From Bacillota bacterium (lineage in GTDB: Bacteria > Bacillota > Clostridia > Clostridiales > Caloramatoraceae), in assembly GCA_023415335.1 (NCBI GenBank), contig JAEZLD010000207.1, forward strand, positions 1-14,001: DNA of 14,001 nt, in the 5' to 3' direction. The notes beneath the pieces were generated by a model. It made no database searches, was not told the DNA's origin, and worked only from the letters and a program-made list of their open reading frames with translations. Numbering within the stretch: position 1 is the first letter of the stretch; every line of letters begins with the position of its first letter. The translations under genes and the position numbers were made by a program. Positions 6,952 through 13,696 of the stretch are shown piece after piece.

Positions 6952-6981
6952 ATAAACTAACACACAGAAAGGGGCAATCAT

Positions 6982-8406
6982 ATGGCATTATCATTAAAAG
7001 AAATTGCTAAACAGGTTCTCGACAACGTAGGTGGACAAGAAAATGTTCGTGGGAATGCGGTATGCATGACAAGACTACATGTTACAGTAGAAGACACAGA
7101 TAAGGTGGACATCGGTGCACTGAAGAAAATCGAGGGAGTTATGGGTGTCGTTGCTGGACAAACTGTACAGATTGTATTTGGTCCAGGAAAAGTAAACAAG
7201 GTAGGAGCCGAATTTGCTGAACTAACTAAAATTGCTCTGGGAAGCGACTCTGATTATGTCAGAGAAGTGGCAAAGGGAAACAAGCAAAGCTTGGAGAAGA
7301 AACAGACCTCAAAGGTACAGATTTTCCTTAAGCACTTTGCTAACATCTTCGTACCATTACTCCCGGGTATTATTGCTGCAGGTATGATTAATGGCCTGAC
7401 TAATGTTATTAATGTATCAAATAATAAAGCCTTCGTTGGACAGTGGTGGTATGCGCTGATTATGACATTAGGCTGGGCATTATTCTTATATCTGCCAATA
7501 TTCGTAGGCATGAATGCTGCAAAGGAGTTTAAAGGGTCACCAATACTTGGTGCTATCGGTGGTGCATTATCTGTATCAGTTCCTGCTATGCCGCTATTAG
7601 CCAAAATAGGAGAAAATAATATACTGCTGCCATTTACAAATCAGCAGTTTGCACCAGCTGCTGGTGGTTTGCTTGCAGCACTGTTTACAGGTATTTTCTT
7701 TGCGTATGTTGAAAGATTTGTACGAAAGTTCGTACCTGAAATATTAGATACCTTCTTAACCCCATTAATTACAGTAATTATTGGCGGATTTATATCATTA
7801 CTCATAATACAGCCATTTGGCGCATTATTGAGCAATGGCATCTATTCAGGCTTGAATTTTATTTATGAAAAGCTAGGTGTAATTGGTGCTTATATACTAT
7901 CATCAACATTCCTTCCAATAGTATCAGTTGGACTTCATCGTGCACTTACACCTATTCATAATATGCTTAATAACCCAGATGGTCCTACACTAGGCATCAA
8001 TTACCTGCTGCCAATACTCATGATGGCAGGTGGCGGACAGGTTGGAGCTGGATTTGCACTATACCTTAAGACAAAGAATAAGAAGTTAAAATCCTTTATA
8101 AGAGCATCATTGCCTGTTGGTATACTTGGAGTTGGTGAGCCTCTTATGTATGCCGTTACCCTTCCACTTTTAAAGCCCTTTATTACAGCCTGCTTAGGAG
8201 CAGGTGTTGGCGGAATTCTGATTCGTCTATTTAGAGTAGGTACTATTTCTCAGGGTGTATCTGGTTTGTTTGGCTTGTTAATTGTTGTTCCTGGTCAGCA
8301 ATTATATTTTATCATCTCCATGCTTGCTGCATATGCCGGTGGCTTTATACTAACCTGGCTCTTCGGCGTGGAAGAAGACAAGATCAACAATACATTTGGA
8401 GAATAG
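6982..8406 (+). CDS. murP: PTS N-acetylmuramic acid-type transporter, EIIBC
   Basis: This 474-residue fused EIIB-EIIC of the glucose superfamily matches the length of E. coli MurP. The EIIB domain (about 1-90) has the phosphorylated cysteine C28 in NAVCMTRLHVTVED. A polar linker with repeated Lys/Gln follows, then the membrane EIIC domain (about 110-460) with many hydrophobic segments and the substrate-site motif GVGEPLMY (E386). No EIIA is fused, which fits the separate EIIA gene downstream. The family takes up and 6-phosphorylates a sugar at the inner membrane. Specificity for MurNAc or MurNAc-GlcNAc is inferred from the following mupG and murQ. The AAAGGGG site sits seven bases before the ATG. 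It is the first gene after the RAT/terminator leader. Confidence 0.88.
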   Translation: MALSLKEIAKQVLDNVGGQENVRGNAVCMTRLHVTVEDTDKVDIGALKKIEGVMGVVAGQTVQIVFGPGKVNKVGAEFAELTKIALGSDSDYVREVAKGNKQSLEKKQTSKVQIFLKHFANIFVPLLPGIIAAGMINGLTNVINVSNNKAFVGQWWYALIMTLGWALFLYLPIFVGMNAAKEFKGSPILGAIGGALSVSVPAMPLLAKIGENNILLPFTNQQFAPAAGGLLAALFTGIFFAYVERFVRKFVPEILDTFLTPLITVIIGGFISLLIIQPFGALLSNGIYSGLNFIYEKLGVIGAYILSSTFLPIVSVGLHRALTPIHNMLNNPDGPTLGINYLLPILMMAGGGQVGAGFALYLKTKNKKLKSFIRASLPVGILGVGEPLMYAVTLPLLKPFITACLGAGVGGILIRLFRVGTISQGVSGLFGLLIVVPGQQLYFIISMLAAYAGGFILTWLFGVEEDKINNTFGE

Positions 8407-8428
8407 AGAAGGGGGTTACCCCTTCTCT
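8405..8428 (+). promoter_or_regulatory. Intercistronic hairpin between murP and mupG
   Basis: A perfect 10-base stem, AGAGAAGGGG at 8405-8414 with CCCCTTCTCT at 8419-8428, has a GTTA loop. It begins within the murP stop codon. No T run follows, so it is not a terminator. Its 5' arm holds the only Shine-Dalgarno-like run (GAAGGGGG) before the mupG ATG at 8438, so it may control translation or RNA stability. Confidence 0.65.
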
Positions 8429-8437
8429 TCTAAAATA

Positions 8438-9478
8438 ATGGAACAATTAGGATTATCCTTATATCTTAGCAGTGGTGAAAAAGCGAACCAGGAAATTATA
8501 ATTAAAGCCCAAAAGGCACACATGAAATATGCATTTACCTCACTGCACATACCTGAGGAGTCAGTAGCAGACTATAGATTTGAAACTATAAGGCTTATGG
8601 AATTGTGCAGGGACGCTGGATTGTCTCTTATAATTGACGTAGGCCCCAGGACAATCAGTAAGCTTGGCCTTTCCTCCTTGCATGATTTGAAAAATTATAA
8701 TATCACGCATATTAGAATTGATTATGGATTTACTATAGATGAGATAGTGAATCTGACGAATGATTTTAATGTTGTTCTGAATGCATCCACTCTGACGCAG
8801 GAAGAGATAGAACATATTATAAAGAACCATGTAGATACTTCAAGGATAAGTGCCTGTCATAATTTTTACCCCAAACCTCTGACAGCACTGCCAATTGAAA
8901 ATGTCAGAGCTACCAATGATCTGCTCCATAAATATGATATAAAAAGTATCGGATTTGTATCCGGTGACTTAACCTTAAGAGGCCCGCTTCATGAAGGACT
9001 TCCAACAGTAGAAGAGCATCGGAACATGGATGTGCTAAGGCAGATACTGGAGTTAAAGCAGGTGGCACAATGTGATATGATAATGATAGGTGACATAGAT
9101 GTGACCGAGGAAAGCTGGAAAAAAATCAGTGAACTTCAGGACAACTATGTTACTCTGAAGGCTCAAATATTAGATGGCTATAATTTTATTTGTGACAGGA
9201 TTCATCACGACAGGGTTGACTATTCAGCATATGTGATCCGCTCTGTTGAATCCAGGGAATATAAAAACCCAACTATAATGGACCCATCTGAGCGTAAACT
9301 TGGCAGTATAAGCATGAGCAATTCATTGTATTTACGTTATGAAGGAGAACTGGAAATTGCAAGGCGTAATCTTCAGAAAGAACCAAAGGTAAATATCATA
9401 GGACAGGTAGGCAATGATTATCTGCAATATTTACCTCTTATAAATACAGGTATGGGTTTTAAAATTGAAGAGGAGTAG
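8438..9478 (+). CDS. mupG: 6-phospho-N-acetylmuramidase (DUF871 family)
   Basis: This 346-residue cytoplasmic protein is of the DUF871 family, whose characterised Staphylococcus aureus member MupG cleaves MurNAc-6-P-GlcNAc to MurNAc-6-P and GlcNAc. The N-terminal TIM-barrel part (about 1-235) opens with LGLSLYLSS and has FTSLHIPEE, LIIDVGPRT, IRIDYGF, VVLNAST, and ACHNFYPKPLTALP, which are characteristic of the family. A beta-rich cyclophilin-like domain (about 240-346) ends the protein and includes YLRYEGELEIARRNL. ATG 8438 is preferred because the family begins near this residue. A TTG at 8396 would add 14 residues coding through the hairpin and overlaps murP. No free Shine-Dalgarno precedes 8438. 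It sits between murP and murQ, as expected for the pathway. Confidence 0.85.
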   Translation: MEQLGLSLYLSSGEKANQEIIIKAQKAHMKYAFTSLHIPEESVADYRFETIRLMELCRDAGLSLIIDVGPRTISKLGLSSLHDLKNYNITHIRIDYGFTIDEIVNLTNDFNVVLNASTLTQEEIEHIIKNHVDTSRISACHNFYPKPLTALPIENVRATNDLLHKYDIKSIGFVSGDLTLRGPLHEGLPTVEEHRNMDVLRQILELKQVAQCDMIMIGDIDVTEESWKKISELQDNYVTLKAQILDGYNFICDRIHHDRVDYSAYVIRSVESREYKNPTIMDPSERKLGSISMSNSLYLRYEGELEIARRNLQKEPKVNIIGQVGNDYLQYLPLINTGMGFKIEEE

Positions 9479-9483
9479 GAAGC

Positions 9484-10380
9484 ATGATTAATTTAGGAAA
9501 CTTAAATACTGAAAAAAGAAACCAGGCAACAATGGAGCTGGATAAGCTCTCCACAATGGATTTTTTAAAGATTATGAATAGTGAGGATGGTAAGGTAATT
9601 GATGCTGTGAGAGCTGTTCTTCCTCAAATTGAGAAAGCAATTGACCTTATCGTTAATTGTCTTAAAGATGGGGGACGCTTAATATATATAGGTGCAGGCA
9701 CTTCTGGACGCCTTGGTATACTGGATGCATCAGAATGTCCACCCACCTTTTCCACCACAGATGAAATACTGGGTATAATGGCAGGCGGTGATGAAGCAAT
9801 AAGGAAAGCAAAGGAAGGGGCCGAAGATAGTCTGGATTTAGCAGCCTCTGACCTGGAGAATATGAATCTCACTAAAACGGATATTGTATGCGGAATTGCA
9901 GCCAGTGGCAGAACTCCTTATGTAATCGGAGGGTTGAAATATGCCCGCTCATCGGGAGGAAAAACACTGGCAATAAGCTGCAATGAAAACAGTGAAATAT
10001 CCCAATATGCTGACGTGGCCATAGAGGTTATAGTAGGACCTGAGGTTATTACAGGTTCAACCCGTTTAAAAGCTGGAACAGCACAAAAACTGGTGCTCAA
10101 CATGTTGTCAACAGCCAGCATGGTACGGATAGGTAAAGTCTATAATAATTTAATGGTTGATGTAAAAGCAAGTAATCTAAAGCTTGTGGAAAGATGCAAA
10201 AACATCGTTATGCAAGCTTGTGGGTGCAGTTATTATGAGGCTGAGAAAGCATTGTCAATGTGTGAGTACAAGCCTAAAATTGCAATAGTCATGATTTTAA
10301 GAGAAGTTGACGCAGACTATGCCAGAAAGCTTTTGGCTCAAAACGGTGGCTTTGTAAAAAGAGCGATTGAAAATGATTGA
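9484..10380 (+). CDS. murQ: N-acetylmuramic acid 6-phosphate etherase
   Basis: This 298-residue SIS-fold enzyme cleaves the lactyl ether of MurNAc-6-P to GlcNAc-6-P and D-lactate in the cytoplasm. The sequence follows MurQ throughout: TEKRNQATMELDKLSTMDFLKIMN, the sugar-phosphate loop IGAGTSGRLGILDASECPPTF (residues 69-89) with E84, GIMAGGDEAIRKAKEGAEDS with E114, GIAASGRTPYVIGG, and GSTRLKAGTAQKLVLNM. E84 and E114 correspond to glutamates implicated in catalysis in E. coli MurQ. A C-terminal helical bundle (about 245-298) closes the protein; length is normal. AGGAG at 9471-9475, next to the mupG stop, lies eight bases before the ATG, so the genes are tightly coupled. The last eight bases overlap the PHP gene. 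Confidence 0.95.
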   Translation: MINLGNLNTEKRNQATMELDKLSTMDFLKIMNSEDGKVIDAVRAVLPQIEKAIDLIVNCLKDGGRLIYIGAGTSGRLGILDASECPPTFSTTDEILGIMAGGDEAIRKAKEGAEDSLDLAASDLENMNLTKTDIVCGIAASGRTPYVIGGLKYARSSGGKTLAISCNENSEISQYADVAIEVIVGPEVITGSTRLKAGTAQKLVLNMLSTASMVRIGKVYNNLMVDVKASNLKLVERCKNIVMQACGCSYYEAEKALSMCEYKPKIAIVMILREVDADYARKLLAQNGGFVKRAIEND

Positions 10381-11251
10381 TCTGCATATACATACATTTT
10401 TATCGGATGGAATATGTTCAATTGAAGAAGTTTTAGAGATGGCAGACAAATCCGGGCTCGATTATATATCTATTACTGATCATAACCATGCTTTAGCCTT
10501 TGACAATAGAAATTTATCAAAGCTGAATGCTTTTAAAGGGCACATACTCACAGGATGCGAAATTGCCACATCCTATGAAGGCTTCATTATAGAAATCCTT
10601 GGATATGGAATAAAGCCCGATGTAATAAATTCCTGGCACCAGGATTTCTATAGTGATGATAATATTAAAAAGAATGAAATATTTTTGTTTAATAAATTAA
10701 AGGGACTGTGTATAAAGGAAAAACTTAAGCTAGAAGATAATCTGACACTTGGCCAAATAAAAAAAGGATGCTCAAAGAAGGTCATTTATCAAAGCCTGAT
10801 TAAGTTTGAAGAAAATATGGATGTCTTGGAGCTTGATAGTTATCATAACTTTTTTCGTCTTGTGTTATCCAATCCCGAACATCCCCTTTTCTTAAATGAA
10901 GCAGAAACATATCCTTCACCTAAGGATGTGGTTGATTTGATACACTCAGCAGACGGCATGGCATTTCTCGCACATCCGTTTGAATATGGCTTTGATAACA
11001 CCTTAGGTACCCTGGATAAAATTACCCATATGCTATCTCTGGATGGTATAGAGTGTTTTCATCCTTCTGCAAACATTGAAGATGGCAATAACCTGATTAA
11101 TTTTTGCAGATTCCACTCTTTATATATGAGTGGTGGCAGTGACTTTCATAATTTTAAAAGAACCACCCGTATCGGACTTTCCAGCGGAAACCAACCAATA
11201 TACGATGAATTGATTTTGCCCTGGATTAATGAAAATATGCTGATAAAATAG
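10373..11251 (+). CDS. PHP-domain metal-dependent phosphoesterase
   Basis: This 292-residue protein is of the PHP family. The metal-ligand set is complete: H5 and H7 in DLHIHTFLSDG with D12, D36-H37 in ISITDHNHA, E63 in LTGCEI, H201 in FLAHPFEYG, and D257/H259 in GGSDFHNF. An insertion of about 60 residues (near 90-150) is rich in Lys and Leu. Related stand-alone PHP proteins hydrolyse phosphates such as 3',5'-nucleoside bisphosphates (TrpH-like); the substrate here is unknown. ATG 10373 is chosen over a TTG at 10367 because it puts the first His pair at the usual position. It overlaps the murQ stop by eight bases, so it is translationally coupled to the operon, which suggests a role in amino-sugar phosphate handling. 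That role is inference. Confidence 0.82.
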   Translation: MIDLHIHTFLSDGICSIEEVLEMADKSGLDYISITDHNHALAFDNRNLSKLNAFKGHILTGCEIATSYEGFIIEILGYGIKPDVINSWHQDFYSDDNIKKNEIFLFNKLKGLCIKEKLKLEDNLTLGQIKKGCSKKVIYQSLIKFEENMDVLELDSYHNFFRLVLSNPEHPLFLNEAETYPSPKDVVDLIHSADGMAFLAHPFEYGFDNTLGTLDKITHMLSLDGIECFHPSANIEDGNNLINFCRFHSLYMSGGSDFHNFKRTTRIGLSSGNQPIYDELILPWINENMLIK

Positions 11252-11265
11252 ACAGGAGGAGTATT

Positions 11266-11736
11266 ATGCAAGAGTTGAATTTTGTATCACCTTTAAAGGG
11301 TGAGATTATACCATTGGAGGAAGTAAATGATCCTGCTATATCGCAAAAAATGTTAGGAGAAGGTTTTGCTGTCAAGCCTGAGAACGGTCAGGTACTCAGT
11401 CCTGTAAACGGGACGATTACAGCTGTATACCCTACAGGCCATGCTATAGGAATACTGAGTGATGAAGGCTATGAGTTTCTTATTCATATTGGCGTTAGTA
11501 CCTTTAAGCTAAAAGGAGGAGAAATTAAAATTCATATTAAAGCTGAACAGCATGTACGCCAACATGATATTCTTGTTGAATATAATAAAAAAGAATTGGA
11601 AGCCTTAGGAGTGGACATAACCACTTCTATATTATTCATAAATAAGGAGGATTTCAAATTGTTAAAGCAACATGAATATGTTACAACGGACGACAGCCAC
11701 CTTTTCCTGATTGGTGAAAGTCATGCTGTACTATAA
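11266..11736 (+). CDS. PTS glucose-type EIIA protein
   Basis: This is a 156-residue free-standing EIIA of the glucose (Crr) family. It begins FVSPLKGEIIPLEEVNDPAISQKMLGEGFAV and carries both active-site histidines: H59 in TGHAIGILSD and the phosphorylated H73 in FLIHIGVST. It carries phosphate from HPr to the EIIB cysteine of a partner that lacks EIIA, here most likely MurP. The residue after HIGV is Ser-Thr, whereas the common form is Asp-Thr, so one acidic residue near the active site is replaced. Length is close to the usual 155-170. AGGAGG lies about six bases before the ATG, which favours high expression. Its 3' end overlaps the antiterminator gene by 14 bases. Confidence 0.92.
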   Translation: MQELNFVSPLKGEIIPLEEVNDPAISQKMLGEGFAVKPENGQVLSPVNGTITAVYPTGHAIGILSDEGYEFLIHIGVSTFKLKGGEIKIHIKAEQHVRQHDILVEYNKKELEALGVDITTSILFINKEDFKLLKQHEYVTTDDSHLFLIGESHAVL

Positions 11737-12562
11737 AATCATTAAAGTTATTAATAATAGTGCAGTAATAGCTCAAGATAAAAACGAAGAGGTTATTTTA
11801 TTAGGAAAAGGCATTGGTTTTCAAAAGAAAGAAAATGATGTTATCGATGAGTCCACAAAAATAGAGAAAAAATATCAACTCATTAAAGCTGAGAATTATA
11901 ACAATGATGTAAAAGACAAGCAAATACTTCCATTTATTGCAGTGGTTATTGAGCTCATGGATAAATCAACAAACAATGAGTTCTCATATGCCACTATGAA
12001 ATCCTTGACCGATCATATAGCAGCTATGTATCTGCGTATTATAAATAATGAAGACTTGGAAAATCCATTTCATTATGAAATAAAAGCATTATATTCACAG
12101 GACTATCAAATAGGGTTGCAAATAGGCGAAGAAATTTACAAAAGAACGGGGATTAAAATACCTGAAAGTGAACTTGATTTTTTGACTCTTTATGTCCATA
12201 AAGGCAACAGCAACGACGCAAAAGATAAAATGGATACAATACATAGCATAATATATCAGGTATCTTCTCTGCTGGAAAATAAATATAATATAAACCTTCA
12301 TAAAGATAGCATTGACTATAGCAGGTTTGTAATACATCTTAGATTTGTAACTGAAAGAATCATGAGGCGGCAAAGCAATCCTAATATTAATTTAAAAGAG
12401 CTTTTCTTAGATAAATTCTCCAAGTATAATGAGGTATGTCAGGACATTGTCTATATACTTGAAGATGAACTTCACACAACTATTACAGATGACGAAAGAG
12501 TATACCTCCTTATTCACATAGCAAGGTTAAATACAATAGAAAACTGTACTGATAGTATTTAG
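11723..12562 (+). CDS. LicT/BglG-family transcription antiterminator
   Basis: This 279-residue protein has the three-part LicT layout: an N-terminal CAT RNA-binding domain (about 1-56, YKIIKVINNSAVIAQD...LGKGIGF), PRD1 (about 62-165) and PRD2 (about 170-279). The PTS-phosphorylation histidines are H98 in PRD1 (LTDHIAAM) and H205 (VIHLRFV) and H265 (LLIHIARL) in PRD2. The second PRD1 histidine is replaced by Y157 (FLTLYVH), with a His two residues later. The protein would bind the RAT at 6885-6914 and permit read-through when substrate flux changes its phosphorylation. ATG 11723 is favoured; in-frame TTG 11711 and GTG 11714 are less likely because the CAT domain starts immediately after 11723. 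It is the last gene of the operon, overlapping EIIA by 14 bases. Confidence 0.88.
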   Translation: MLYYKIIKVINNSAVIAQDKNEEVILLGKGIGFQKKENDVIDESTKIEKKYQLIKAENYNNDVKDKQILPFIAVVIELMDKSTNNEFSYATMKSLTDHIAAMYLRIINNEDLENPFHYEIKALYSQDYQIGLQIGEEIYKRTGIKIPESELDFLTLYVHKGNSNDAKDKMDTIHSIIYQVSSLLENKYNINLHKDSIDYSRFVIHLRFVTERIMRRQSNPNINLKELFLDKFSKYNEVCQDIVYILEDELHTTITDDERVYLLIHIARLNTIENCTDSI

Positions 12563-12730
12563 TACAGCGCGAAAGTGACTAAAATGAATGGCATCTCAAC
12601 AACAAATCTGCTGATTCCTTATATTAATATGACCAATTATAAAATAAATTGAAAGCATAAAATAGTACACTTATAAATCTTTTTATGATGGTATTATTTG
12701 ATGCTTTTTTTCTGTGTATCATGCCGGTTT

Positions 12731-12761
12731 TAGGCTCCTGTGAGTGCGCAGGACAGGCCTA
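12731..12761 (+). other. Hairpin with bulge in the intergenic region
   Basis: TAGGC at 12731-12735 pairs with GCCTA at 12757-12761. TCCTG at 12736-12740 pairs with CAGGA at 12749-12753, with an eight-base loop and a three-base bulge (12754-12756). It is much GC-richer than its surroundings. There is no T run after it, and I do not recognise an RNA family. Confidence 0.4.
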
Positions 12762-12788
12762 GGAAATACTGTAATAATGTCAAAAAAT

Positions 12789-12817
12789 TTGCAATTTCAA
12801 TCTCTAATGATTAGTAT
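12789..12817 (+). promoter_or_regulatory. Possible promoter for the APH gene
   Basis: TTGCAA at 12789-12794 is 17 bases from TAGTAT at 12812-12817 (four of six matches in each box). It is the best-placed candidate between the operon end and the kinase gene. Confidence 0.35.
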
Positions 12818-12855
12818 ATAAGTATTAATTATTAAAATATAAATGGAGAAGAAAA

Positions 12856-13641
12856 ATGATTATTCCACAAGCTATAAAAAGTATAATAGGGAATCGTACA
12901 TATAAGATGGATACCATTGGAAAGTCAGATTCATCTGTTTCCATATTTCACGACATGGTGCTCAAAGTTGAGAAGCAGTGTGAGGAGTCGGACAATGAGC
13001 ATAGGATGATGAAGTGGCTTGATGGGATGCTGCCAGTACCCAAGGTGCTTGCCTTTGAAAAGCAGGAGGGCTACAGCTTTCTTTTAATGTCTAGAATAGA
13101 GGGAAGCATGTCCTGTGATGACTACTATTTAAAGACGCCTCATATTCTGGCTGAACTGCTGTCAGAGGGCTTGAAAATGTTATGGGATGTAGACATATCC
13201 CAGTGCCCCTGCTTAAGCACAACAGATGTTAAGCTGCAGCAGGCTTTATATAATGTACAGATGGGGCTGGTCGATATTAATGATGCAGAACCAGGAACCT
13301 TTGGTGAGGGAGGCTTTAAAAATCCTGAGCAGCTTATTCAATGGCTTATGGACAACAAGCCACGGGAGGACTTGGTGCTGTCACATGGGGACTTCTGCCT
13401 TCCCAATGTTTTTATAAAGGATAATAGCATAAGCGGCTTTATTGATTTGGGAAGGATGGGTATTGGGGACAGGTACCAGGATATTGCACTATGCTTCCGA
13501 AGCTTAAAGAAAAACTTAGCAGGAGCTTATGGAGGAAAGGCCCATGGGAAGATAGAGGATAAGCTGCTATTTAACAGCTTGGGGATGACACCTGATTATG
13601 AGAAGATAAGATATTACATATTGCTGGACGAGCTTTTTTAG
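12856..13641 (+). CDS. APH(3')-like aminoglycoside O-phosphotransferase
   Basis: This 261-residue cytoplasmic kinase has the layout and length of the APH(3') enzymes (about 264 residues), which phosphorylate the 3'-hydroxyl of kanamycin/neomycin-type drugs. Seen are the ATP-binding Lys in DMVLKVEK, the segment MLPVPKVLAFEKQEGYSFLLMSRIEG, the catalytic loop LSHGDFCLPNVF with D179, the metal-binding FIDLGRMGIGDRYQDIALCFRSL with D197, and an ending YYILLDELF very like that of APH(3')-III. Base and codon use look like the neighbours, with no visible mobile element, so it appears to be a resident gene. GGAGAA lies six bases before the ATG. Actual drug substrates cannot be told from sequence alone; a distant family member with another substrate is possible. 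Confidence 0.85.
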   Translation: MIIPQAIKSIIGNRTYKMDTIGKSDSSVSIFHDMVLKVEKQCEESDNEHRMMKWLDGMLPVPKVLAFEKQEGYSFLLMSRIEGSMSCDDYYLKTPHILAELLSEGLKMLWDVDISQCPCLSTTDVKLQQALYNVQMGLVDINDAEPGTFGEGGFKNPEQLIQWLMDNKPREDLVLSHGDFCLPNVFIKDNSISGFIDLGRMGIGDRYQDIALCFRSLKKNLAGAYGGKAHGKIEDKLLFNSLGMTPDYEKIRYYILLDELF

Positions 13642-13696
13642 AATCAGAGGATGGTTTTGTGAAATAAATGATGCAGGGAATTAAGGGGGATGTACT

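Larger units (their letters stand above)
12563..12855. other. Non-coding stretch after the mur operon
   Basis: No gene is visible. A short inverted repeat across the antiterminator stop (12544-12550 with 12561-12567) lacks a T run, and a T run at about 12704-12711 lacks a good stem, so I cannot name a terminator. A GC-richer hairpin lies at 12731-12761 and a possible promoter at 12789-12817. Confidence 0.5.

Noticed and set aside
7254..7604. Reverse-strand open frame of 116 codons inside murP
   Set aside because: It lies fully inside a well-supported gene on the other strand, has no ribosome site and no recognisable protein features; similar reverse frames inside other genes were dropped for the same reason.
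8396..8437. TTG start for mupG that overlaps murP
   Set aside because: It has no ribosome site at the right distance, codes through the hairpin, and adds residues before the usual family N-terminus; ATG 8438 fits better.
12544..12567. CTGTACT/AGTACAG inverted repeat as terminator of the mur operon
   Set aside because: The stem overlaps the stop codon and is followed by GC-rich sequence, with no T run.
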